Assembly (NCBI GenBank): GCA_002339085.1
Contig: DDDX01000066.1
Span: 1-6,284 of the forward strand
Origin: Cellvibrionales bacterium UBA1969
GTDB lineage: Bacteria > Pseudomonadota > Gammaproteobacteria > Pseudomonadales > UBA7434
Reading direction: 5' to 3'
Length of the DNA: 6,284 nucleotides
Part shown: positions 1 through 5,966 of the stretch, in pieces
How positions within the stretch are numbered: the stretch's first letter is position 1
How the letters are laid out: each line of letters opens with the position of its first letter
Notes under the pieces: generated by a model
What the model was told of the DNA's origin: nothing
The model's database searches: none
What the model saw: the letters and a program-made list of their open reading frames with translations, nothing else
Program-made: the position numbers and the translations under genes

Positions 1-341
1 CCTACTGCAATATTAAGCGAATGCGGTAAGTCTTGGCCGCCAACCTCCTCAGGCATACTAAGGCTAGGCCAACCACCTTCCACATACTCAGCGTAGGCAG
101 CAGCGAAACCCTTTGGCGTTGTCACCCCCTCAGAAGACCAATGGCAACCCTCCTCATCGCCGCTTTGATGCAGCGGTGCGAGTACTTTTTCACAGAACTT
201 AGCGCCTTCATTTATAATTGCCTCTCGCGTTTCCGCATTCACGGAATCACCCAAACCTAAAGACTCATAATGTTGGTCAAAATCAAATAATTCATTGGTG
301 ATAAAATCAATTTCTCTCAGAGGGGCTTTATAGGCCGGCAT
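1..341 (-). CDS. Acyl-CoA dehydrogenase, N-terminal part (runs off left edge)
   Basis: This is the start of an FAD-dependent acyl-CoA dehydrogenase, which would oxidise an acyl-CoA thioester to the trans-2-enoyl-CoA in the cytoplasm and pass electrons to ETF. Only 113 codons are in the window. The protein opens with MPAYKAPLREIDFI, the short N-terminal motif (AcylCoA_DH_N) typical of the long, roughly 600-residue DmdC/FadE-like dehydrogenases. It continues into the helical N-terminal domain with GWPSLSMPEEVGGQDLP around residues 91-107, a hallmark stretch of this family. The FAD-binding and catalytic parts lie outside the window. The ATG at 339-341 is supported by GGAGT seven bases upstream and by the motif beginning exactly there. 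The neighbouring acyl-CoA ligase on the same strand suggests acid activation followed by oxidation. The substrate cannot be told; a 3-methylmercaptopropionyl-CoA, fatty acyl or steroid side-chain substrate are all possible. Confidence 0.92.
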   Translation of the reverse strand, partial: MPAYKAPLREIDFITNELFDFDQHYESLGLGDSVNAETREAIINEGAKFCEKVLAPLHQSGDEEGCHWSSEGVTTPKGFAAAYAEYVEGGWPSLSMPEEVGGQDLPHSLNIAV

Positions 342-348
342 GCTAATT

Positions 349-353
349 ACTCC
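349..353 (-). promoter_or_regulatory. Ribosome binding site of the acyl-CoA dehydrogenase
   Basis: The minus strand reads GGAGT, seven bases before the ATG at 339-341. It is a good Shine-Dalgarno match and fixes the start of the dehydrogenase fragment. Confidence 0.75.
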
Positions 354-379
354 AATCATTTAAAATAATTTACTAATCA

Positions 380-408
380 ATACTATGGGGCTTTAAACCA
401 ATACTCAA
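380..408 (-). promoter_or_regulatory. Candidate sigma-70 promoter for the acyl-CoA dehydrogenase
   Basis: On the minus strand, TTGAGT (403-408, four of six matches to the -35 consensus) is separated by exactly 17 bases from TAGTAT (380-385, four of six matches to the -10 consensus). Transcription would begin near 373 and give a leader of about 30 bases with the GGAGT site inside it. The region is AT-rich, so chance matches are common and this remains a prediction. Confidence 0.4.
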
Positions 409-480
409 TGGCTTATCTTTACTCGCTATCTTGACGCATATAAGAGTTAAATTGACGAATAAATTTTCGACAATTTAGTC

Positions 481-524
481 TTGATTTATATGTTTGATTT
501 ATTTAATTATACAGTTTAATCAAA
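481..524. repeat. Short direct and inverted repeats in the dehydrogenase upstream region
   Basis: The nonamer TTGATTTAT occurs twice, at 481-489 and 494-502, 13 bases apart start to start. The second copy is also the left arm of a 7-bp inverted repeat, TTTGATT at 493-499 and AATCAAA at 518-524, with an 18-base spacer. This could be a binding region for a regulator or merely a product of the AT-rich composition. Confidence 0.35.
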
Positions 525-714
525 TAGATAGACTCTTCTATTAAAAGAGTGGGATGATATGCTTCAGCAATACTAGAGACTTGTGAATCGATGCCAATGA
601 TTTACGTATTTACGCCAGTTTGAACTATACCTCAATACAGAGCTTATCAATCGGCAAGAATAGTCGGAAGCAAACGCACACTAAAAGATCAGAACGCCCA
701 ATGAAACCATCCTT

Positions 715-2292
715 TTATACTGCGCGTGAGTGACCTTCCCAGTATTTGGCTCGCACCACTTTTTTATCGGGTTTGCCAACGGCTGTAAGCGGAATTGCCT
801 CAACATAATCGATTGATTTGGGCGTATGAACAGAGCCTTTCGCCGCTTTAACTTCAGCCATGATTTCGTGGCTCAATGCCTCAGAAGACTCGATACCAGG
901 ACGCAAAACCACCACCGCCTTTACCTCTTCGCCCCACTGTTCGCTGGGCACACCAATGACTGCCACCTGTGCAACCGAGGCATTGGCTGAAATAACATCC
1001 TCTATCTCGCGAGGAAAGACATTAAAACCACCAGTGACTATCATATCTTTAGTTCGATCGACAATGTATAAAAAACCATCTTCATCCAATCGACCAACAT
1101 CGCCTGTATGTAACCAATCACCCGCGAGTGTCTCAGCAGTCTGATCAGGCAAGCCTAAGTAACCCAACATATTAATAGGACCACGAACACAAATCTCGCC
1201 TTTTTCTCCTTGCGCTACCGGTTGATTATCGTTATCGAGCAACGCCACTTTTAACCAACTTGTCGGCCTGCCACAAGAACTTAATCGCTCTGGCTTTGAT
1301 AGATCATGATCTTCTTTGCGCATATTAACGAGGACCATTGGCGATTCTGACTGGCCATAAAATTGATAAAATATCTGCCCCCAGCGCTCAATACCCTCCT
1401 TTAGACGCGCCGGCGCCATCGGCGAAGCACCGTAAAATATCGTTTCTAAACTTGAAATATCGGCAGTCTTAGCCGCAGGGGAATCCAATAACATATAAAT
1501 CATGACGGGCACTAACATCGTCGCGGTAATTTTATGTTCTTCTATCATCTTAAAAATAGCATCGGGGTCAAAGCCCTGAGCAACAAAAATACAACCACCT
1601 TTTTGCAGGACAGGGACAAAAAAAGCAGCCCCCGCATGCGACAAAGGGGTCGCAATTAGCATACGTAAATCTTCCGGGAACTGCCATTCGAGCATTTGAA
1701 TCATCGTCATATACGCAGAAGAACGATAAGCTTGCATCACCCCTTTTGGCTTACCCGTCGTGCCCCCAGTATAAGTAATACTGCTGATAGCATCGGGGTC
1801 CACATCAGGCACAACCAAAGGCAAAGGCTCGAAATTATCGGCAAGCGCGGAGTAGTCTTCACCCACCGATGTTTCGCCAAATGACAATAAATACTTTAAC
1901 GAGGGGACCTTTTCTTTTAGCTCTGCTGCCCGCTGACCGAACAAACTACCGTCAAAAATTAATGCCTCAATACCTGCGTCATTCATGACATAGGCATGGT
2001 CATCCAAAGAGCCCAAGGGATGCAATGGCGTGCCGCAACAACCAGCTAACTGCATGGCAGCAATATTGTATAAGACCTCTGGACGATTACCGGAGATAAC
2101 AGCTACTCGCATACCTGATTTGACGCCTTTAGACTGAAGTGCTTGTGTGAACTGACTAGTGCGAAAACGAACATCTCTATAGCTCGCGATGGTATCCCCC
2201 AAGTACATACAAGGCCTGTCGTCGTAGCGATTCAAGCCCTCGACAATTAATTGCGCAAGGAATGGCGGATCATTCAAAACAGTATTAGTCAT
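715..2292 (-). CDS. Acyl-CoA ligase (AMP-forming, FadD-type)
   Basis: This complete 525-residue enzyme should activate a carboxylic acid with ATP and join it to coenzyme A through an acyl-AMP intermediate. The superfamily's core motifs are present in order: the P-loop TYTGGTTGKPKG at 173-184, the acyl/adenine-binding YGQSES at 312-317, WLHTGD at 393-398, the hinge region starting DRTKDMIVTGG at 412-422, and the C-terminal PLTAVGKPDKK at 501-511, whose K507 is the expected adenylation lysine. Length is normal for a medium or long acyl-CoA ligase. The YGQSE motif replaces the usual YGxTE, a conservative change. There is no signal peptide or membrane segment, so it is probably cytosolic or peripheral. 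The ATG at 2290-2292 has GAGAG nine bases upstream, a modest ribosome binding site. The next gene downstream on this strand is an acyl-CoA dehydrogenase, so a beta-oxidation-like role is likely. The substrate (fatty, aromatic or steroid-derived acid) is not readable from the sequence. Confidence 0.93.
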   Translation of the reverse strand: MTNTVLNDPPFLAQLIVEGLNRYDDRPCMYLGDTIASYRDVRFRTSQFTQALQSKGVKSGMRVAVISGNRPEVLYNIAAMQLAGCCGTPLHPLGSLDDHAYVMNDAGIEALIFDGSLFGQRAAELKEKVPSLKYLLSFGETSVGEDYSALADNFEPLPLVVPDVDPDAISSITYTGGTTGKPKGVMQAYRSSAYMTMIQMLEWQFPEDLRMLIATPLSHAGAAFFVPVLQKGGCIFVAQGFDPDAIFKMIEEHKITATMLVPVMIYMLLDSPAAKTADISSLETIFYGASPMAPARLKEGIERWGQIFYQFYGQSESPMVLVNMRKEDHDLSKPERLSSCGRPTSWLKVALLDNDNQPVAQGEKGEICVRGPINMLGYLGLPDQTAETLAGDWLHTGDVGRLDEDGFLYIVDRTKDMIVTGGFNVFPREIEDVISANASVAQVAVIGVPSEQWGEEVKAVVVLRPGIESSEALSHEIMAEVKAAKGSVHTPKSIDYVEAIPLTAVGKPDKKVVRAKYWEGHSRAV

Positions 2293-2400
2293 AATAACGG
2301 ACTCTCAATATCTGACTGCCAGCATGGCAGTACTTAACTTAAAATAGTGTATTAATTATAAATACCCGGCCCACAATTCCTTATTACGAATTAGAAAAGA
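2293..2400 (-). promoter_or_regulatory. Peptidase-ligase intergenic region, possible ligase promoter
   Basis: These 108 bases separate the peptidase stop from the ligase start on the same strand. The minus strand has a perfect TATAAT at 2355-2360. A TTGTGG sits only 10 bases upstream of it (2371-2376) and is too close to be its -35, so the promoter is uncertain. If that -10 is used, transcription would begin near 2348 and the dyad at 2315-2331 would lie just downstream. I see no intrinsic terminator after the peptidase (only AATTC/GAATT arms without a T-run), so read-through from the peptidase gene into the ligase is also possible. Confidence 0.35.
2315..2331. promoter_or_regulatory. Perfect 17-bp dyad in the ligase leader (possible operator or hairpin)
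   Basis: The sequence ACTGCCAgcaTGGCAGT has two perfectly complementary 7-base arms around a 3-base centre. It ends 23 bases before the ligase start codon, upstream of its ribosome binding site. No T-run follows on either strand, so it is not a typical intrinsic terminator. It could be an operator for a dimeric repressor of the TetR or GntR kind that often controls acyl-CoA genes, or a small leader hairpin. The structure is plain in the sequence; the function is inferred. Confidence 0.5.
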
Positions 2401-5208
2401 TTACGGTGAAAGAACAATGACAGGGGCAATCTCCGCTTCTTCTAAAACGGGTTGTACCTGACTTAAATCTCCGACAATTAGCCAAATCATTGCAGCCGGC
2501 TGAATATGCTCAGCAATAGCTGGCAAAAGATCATTCACCTCTAACTCGCCGATTAACCGCTGCTGCTGTTCAATATAATTTAATGGTCGGTTAAACTCGA
2601 CCATACCCGAAAGCGCACCCAGTACTGAACGGTTGGTTTCAAATTTACCCGGCAAACTTCGCACGTATGAGGCTTTAAACCGATCAAGCTCTTCCGTTGT
2701 TGGCGGCTGATCAGAAATATAGGCCTGAGCTTCACGAATAAGTTCCTGTAACGATTCTTTGGTTTTATCTACCTGTACGGGTGCGTAAAACAGCAGAGGT
2801 CGTTGAGAGAGTGCATCGGCTGTCATCGTTCTTGCCCCATAAGCCCAGCCTTTGTCTTCGCGTAAATTCATGTTGATGCGCGAATTAAATGACCCGCCTA
2901 ATATCTGACTTGCCATATCAATGATGTAGGCATCGGCTTCACCAGTAGGCGGCAATAACTGACCACCTAGAATTAAAGACTGCGGCGCATTGGGCTTATC
3001 AATCAGGTATATGGTAGGATGATCCGGCGCAGCAACTGGCACCAACCTTCTCATCGCGCTGGCCAATAGGCCAGTGCCTTGGTTTGTCTCGCCGACCGTA
3101 GCCGGCGAAACCTTCGACCAGTCACTAAAATACTTTTCTAGCAATGGGACAACTGTCGATTTAGGCAACCCACCAACAATCATTAAGGTTGCATTGTCAA
3201 CGCCATAGTGAGCACGATGGAAATCAATTAAATGGCTGCGCTCAATAGAGCTGACTGTATCTTTATAACCTGAGCCAGTGAATGGAATACCATAAGCATG
3301 ATCTTTCCCGTAAAGCAACGGTGGCAATTGACGTAGCGCTATTGAAAAAGGAGAAGCCTGTTCTTGAACTATCAAATCCAACCAATTACTTTTGACACGC
3401 TCTAATTCTTTATTAGGAAAATTCGGCTGACGAATAATACGACTAAATAAAGACAATGACTCTTTAATATTATTATCGAGTGCTGATAGCGAAACAGTCG
3501 ATGAATCTAATGATGCACTCGCGCTTAAACTGGCACCCAGCAACTCGAGCTGCTCTGCAATGTCAAGCGCCGACATATTGCTGGCACCTTCGTCTAACAT
3601 AGCGGCTGTTACTGAAGCAATACCCAACTTATCAGAAGGATCAGCGGCATAGCCGCTACCAAACTGCATTAACATCTCTGTCGCCGGCACAGCACTTCGC
3701 TGAGTAAACAACACTCTTAAGCCGTTCGACAAGAAAAACTCTTCGGACTCAGGTAAATCTAATTCTGGAACAGCGCCAGGACTAGGTAAACTTGACCGAT
3801 CAGCACCCTCCCCAGCAACTTGATAAGATTTTTTCGGCTTGATTACTAAATTATAGTCGCCGTTACTTAGCCAACGCTTAGCCGCAGACTTTAATTGCTG
3901 TCGAGTCATTGACTCTATGCGCTTCAGATCACGCTTGAAAAGCTTTGCATCACCCAGATAAGTCTGGTATCGAGCTAATGTTTGCGCCTTACCACTAAAA
4001 CCACCTATTTTCTCTAATGCTCTTATTTCACTAGCCATAACAGTCGTTTTAACACGCTCTAACTCTTTACGACTGACGCCTTTTTTAAGGAGCAATTCAA
4101 CCTCTTCAGTTAATAGTGCCTCAACTTGCTCAAGGTTTGCATTGGGTTTTAGATAGACTTCAATTTCAAACATGCCTGCAATCTCAAAACCCTGCTGCGC
4201 GGCGACAACTGATGTTGCCAACTGCTCTTGATAAACAAGCCTTTGGTAAAGACGAGAGTTTTTCCCTTGCGCTAAAACACTCGCGACCAACTGAAGCGCA
4301 AGATGTTCTTCATCGCCAAATGGCGGCGTATTCCATGCACGGGTCAACCGTGTTTGAGGTACATCATCGAACATCAATTCTCGACGCGTATCATGACGCT
4401 TGGCAATCCAGCGCTCTTGCTTATTTAAGGCAGGGCCTGAAGCAATGTCACCAAAATAGTGCTTAACCTTAGTAAATACCTGCTGTGGATCAACATCACC
4501 CGCAATGACTAATGTGGCATTAGCGGCCCCATAAAATCGAGCGAACCATTCTTTTACATCATCTAAGGACGCAGCCTCAAGGTCTTCCATGGAGCCGATA
4601 GTACTCCAAGAATATGGATGATCAGTAGGAAACATCGCGGCTAACTGAGCGTACTGTGCTTTACCGTATGGACGATTATCGCCTTGGCGTTTTTCGTTCT
4701 TCACTACGTCACGCTGTTCATCCAGAGTATCTTGAGTAACCGCGTTAATGAAGTGCCCCATTCGATCAGACTCCATCCACAACACCATATCCAGCGCTGG
4801 AGCGGGCACATTCTGAAAGTAATTGGTGCGGTCAAACCAAGTCGTGCCGTTTAAATCAGTGCCACCAGCCTTTTGCAAAGGCAAGAACCATTCGCCGTCA
4901 TAGTTCTCGGAGCCATTAAACATCAAGTGCTCGAATAAATGAGCGAAACCAGTAATACCAGGCCGTTCATCCTTTGAGCCTACGTGGTACCAAATATTGA
5001 CAGCAACAATCGGTGCTTTGCGGTCTTGATGAACTAACAGCGTCAAACCATTCTGGAGCTTGAACTCTGTATAAGGTATATCAATGCCATCAGAAAAATC
5101 AGCATGACTCACTGACGATAAGAGAAAGCCCCCACCTAGAGAAAGCAAAATACCACAGGAAAACCATTTAAACAGTTGATTTATATAACCTTTGAAACCA
5201 AAAAACAT
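2401..5208 (-). CDS. Exported M16 family zinc metallopeptidase (tandem, insulinase/PqqL-like)
   Basis: This complete 935-residue protein is a zinc peptidase of family M16 (pitrilysin/insulinase type) with two homologous halves in one chain, probably acting on peptides in the periplasm. Residues 1-36 form a Sec signal peptide with a hydrophobic core at about 17-33 and likely cleavage after SHA. The first half (about 45-460) carries the inverted zinc motif HLFEH at 90-94; E172, in VVKNEKRQ, is the expected third zinc ligand, 77 residues on. The second half (about 485-925) has lost the site: GIASVTAAMLDEG (529-541) aligns without gaps to GFAHLFEHLMFNG, changing H90, E93 and H94 to S, A and A. 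It keeps the substrate-binding FNSR (774-777), LRE (782-784) and Y790 pattern, as in other M16 enzymes where the inactive half completes the chamber. The ATG at 5206-5208 has only a weak AGAGAG site upstream. The substrate is unknown and the neighbours do not point to one. Confidence 0.95.
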   Translation of the reverse strand: MFFGFKGYINQLFKWFSCGILLSLGGGFLLSSVSHADFSDGIDIPYTEFKLQNGLTLLVHQDRKAPIVAVNIWYHVGSKDERPGITGFAHLFEHLMFNGSENYDGEWFLPLQKAGGTDLNGTTWFDRTNYFQNVPAPALDMVLWMESDRMGHFINAVTQDTLDEQRDVVKNEKRQGDNRPYGKAQYAQLAAMFPTDHPYSWSTIGSMEDLEAASLDDVKEWFARFYGAANATLVIAGDVDPQQVFTKVKHYFGDIASGPALNKQERWIAKRHDTRRELMFDDVPQTRLTRAWNTPPFGDEEHLALQLVASVLAQGKNSRLYQRLVYQEQLATSVVAAQQGFEIAGMFEIEVYLKPNANLEQVEALLTEEVELLLKKGVSRKELERVKTTVMASEIRALEKIGGFSGKAQTLARYQTYLGDAKLFKRDLKRIESMTRQQLKSAAKRWLSNGDYNLVIKPKKSYQVAGEGADRSSLPSPGAVPELDLPESEEFFLSNGLRVLFTQRSAVPATEMLMQFGSGYAADPSDKLGIASVTAAMLDEGASNMSALDIAEQLELLGASLSASASLDSSTVSLSALDNNIKESLSLFSRIIRQPNFPNKELERVKSNWLDLIVQEQASPFSIALRQLPPLLYGKDHAYGIPFTGSGYKDTVSSIERSHLIDFHRAHYGVDNATLMIVGGLPKSTVVPLLEKYFSDWSKVSPATVGETNQGTGLLASAMRRLVPVAAPDHPTIYLIDKPNAPQSLILGGQLLPPTGEADAYIIDMASQILGGSFNSRINMNLREDKGWAYGARTMTADALSQRPLLFYAPVQVDKTKESLQELIREAQAYISDQPPTTEELDRFKASYVRSLPGKFETNRSVLGALSGMVEFNRPLNYIEQQQRLIGELEVNDLLPAIAEHIQPAAMIWLIVGDLSQVQPVLEEAEIAPVIVLSP

Positions 5209-5320
5209 ATTGTTCTCTCTTAAATTATCCGATCACAGCTACTCAAATGAATACCAAGCGCGCTATAGTAAACTGAACAGTATTAAAATTAAATCCATCA
5301 AAACCGTCATCTAAACAACC

Positions 5321-5349
5321 TTGAGGCAATTCCAAAGGCTCACTATAAT
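5321..5349 (+). promoter_or_regulatory. Strong candidate sigma-70 promoter of the NTF2-like gene
   Basis: TTGAGG at 5321-5326 (four of six -35 matches) and a perfect TATAAT at 5344-5349 are spaced by the optimal 17 bases. Transcription would begin near 5356, giving a leader of about 79 bases before the ATG at 5435. It is the best promoter match in the window. An imperfect inverted repeat (CCTTgaGG with CCaAAGG, 5319-5338) overlaps the -35 box. Confidence 0.7.
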
Positions 5350-5393
5350 CATAAAAAATTTCCACTATGACAAAACCGACTTTCAAAGGTTCA
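5333..5393 (+). repeat. Pair of CAAAGGYTCA direct repeats around the promoter
   Basis: CAAAGGCTCA at 5333-5342 and CAAAGGTTCA at 5384-5393 differ at one base of ten and lie 51 bases apart start to start, close to five helical turns. The first sits in the spacer between the -35 and -10 boxes, the second in the early leader. The repeat is visible; a regulatory role is inferred. Confidence 0.4.
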
Positions 5394-5421
5394 GTAATGT
5401 CATTTAAAAGTGAACTTTTTT

Positions 5422-5426
5422 AGGAG
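5422..5426 (+). promoter_or_regulatory. Ribosome binding site of the NTF2-like gene
   Basis: AGGAG lies eight bases before the ATG at 5435-5437, a strong Shine-Dalgarno match at ideal spacing that fixes the start. A small AAAAG/CTTTT stem (5406-5410 and 5415-5419) lies just upstream. Confidence 0.8.
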
Positions 5427-5434
5427 TAGATAGT

Positions 5435-5899
5435 ATGGCATTACCCAGCAAAGAAGCACTTTGGAATTGGGCTAATAATTACGACAAATTATGGACCGCT
5501 GGCGATCGTCAAGGCTGGATTGACAATTATCATACCGTGCTTAAAACGGATGCCGTCAGAATGTTTGATCCTGTCGCCACACCCGAAAAATTTGGTTTTC
5601 AACATTGCTGTATCGATTCATACGATTTATTTCAGTCAAATGTTGAATTTCACATCCCTAAAGAGACATTATTCATCTTAGGCAATGAAGTTAGCTGGGT
5701 TATGAATAATATCATTACCTCTAATGGTAAAACCTTCATGGAGCCCAGCATTGAAACCTTTAGGTTTGAACCTGATGGCTCGCTCGCGATCAGAACCTAT
5801 TATCGAATCCCACAACACACTAACGATGAGCTAGGCACGATGTTTAAAACATATTTGCCTGATAACGATGGTAAGACCGGAATAAATGCCAGCAACTAG
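5435..5899 (+). CDS. NTF2/SnoaL-like protein of unknown function
   Basis: This 154-residue protein looks like a single-domain member of the NTF2-like (SnoaL, ketosteroid isomerase) superfamily, small cone-shaped alpha+beta barrels that bind hydrophobic ligands and sometimes isomerise or hydrate them. The pattern fits: N-terminal helices with several tryptophans (W10, W13, W20, W28), then VRMFDPVATPEKFGF at 41-55, similar in place to the V-x-DP segment of SnoaL-like proteins, then alternating strands through SIETFRFEPDGSLAIRTYYRIP at 105-126. D45 is the best candidate for a polar active-site residue, but this is inference. There is no signal peptide, so it is probably cytosolic. It is the only plus-strand gene here, apparently monocistronic, with a near-consensus promoter, a strong ribosome binding site and a terminator close behind, which suggests good expression. 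The exact reaction and ligand are not recognisable; it may also be a non-catalytic binding protein. Confidence 0.8.
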   Translation: MALPSKEALWNWANNYDKLWTAGDRQGWIDNYHTVLKTDAVRMFDPVATPEKFGFQHCCIDSYDLFQSNVEFHIPKETLFILGNEVSWVMNNIITSNGKTFMEPSIETFRFEPDGSLAIRTYYRIPQHTNDELGTMFKTYLPDNDGKTGINASN

Positions 5900-5923
5900 T
5901 GACGGCTAGATTTGACTCATAAA

Positions 5924-5951
5924 CAAAAAAACTGCCTTGGCAGCTTTTTTG
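5924..5951. terminator. Bidirectional intrinsic terminator between convergent genes
   Basis: The hairpin CTGC-cttg-GCAG (5932-5935 and 5940-5943) is preceded by seven A residues (5925-5931) and followed, after one C, by six T residues (5945-5950). Read on the plus strand it ends the NTF2-like transcript 25 bases after its stop; read on the minus strand the A-tract becomes a T-tract that can end the acnB transcript 16 bases after its stop. The GC core is short, but the A and T tracts can pair and extend the stem. Confidence 0.75.
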
Positions 5952-5966
5952 TAGGTTTGTAGGCAG

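Larger units (their letters stand above)
342..714. other. AT-rich intergenic region without a gene
   Basis: This gap of 373 bases lies between the ligase stop and the dehydrogenase start, both on the minus strand. All frames are broken by frequent stops and I see no protein or RNA gene. Besides the dehydrogenase promoter and ribosome binding site, it holds a direct repeat TTGATTTAT (481-489 and 494-502), an inverted repeat TTTGATT/AATCAAA (493-499 and 518-524) and a weak hairpin ACTCTT/AAGAGT (532-537 and 545-550). A minus-strand TATAAT overlaps the inverted repeat but has no good -35. No clear terminator follows the ligase. Confidence 0.6.
5209..5434. promoter_or_regulatory. Divergent intergenic region between peptidase and NTF2-like gene
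   Basis: These 226 bases separate two divergent genes and must hold both start regions. The rightward promoter is clear and is listed separately. For the leftward peptidase gene I see only a minus-strand TACTAT near 5266-5271 without a good -35, so its promoter is unresolved. The rightward leader also carries a possible stem: ATGACA at 5367-5372 with TGTCAT at 5398-5403, and inside it AACC (5374-5377) with GGTT (5388-5391). Confidence 0.55.

Noticed and set aside
33..260. Plus-strand open frame of 75 codons
   Set aside because: It lies entirely opposite the acyl-CoA dehydrogenase fragment, whose protein is clearly recognisable; the plus-strand product shows no family resemblance.
532..550. 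Hairpin ACTCTT/AAGAGT as terminator of the ligase gene
   Set aside because: The stem is only six AT-rich pairs, it lies about 165 bases past the stop, and no T-run follows on the minus strand.
860..1884. Two plus-strand open frames (860-1144 and 1696-1884) inside the ligase gene
   Set aside because: Both are antisense to well-conserved ligase sequence, have no ribosome binding site and give low-complexity products.
4116..4466. Plus-strand open frame of 116 codons inside the peptidase gene
   Set aside because: It is antisense to conserved M16 sequence and its product resembles no family I know.
5155..5157. Cysteine 18 of the peptidase as a lipoprotein anchor
   Set aside because: The residues before it (WFS) do not form a lipobox and a long hydrophobic stretch follows it; an ordinary signal peptidase site after SHA fits better.
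2315..5943. Shared CTGCC/GGCAG arms in the ligase dyad (2315-2331) and the terminator (5932-5943) as members of one repeat family
   Set aside because: Only five-base arms are shared, the spacers differ and the flanks are unrelated; two copies this short are expected by chance.
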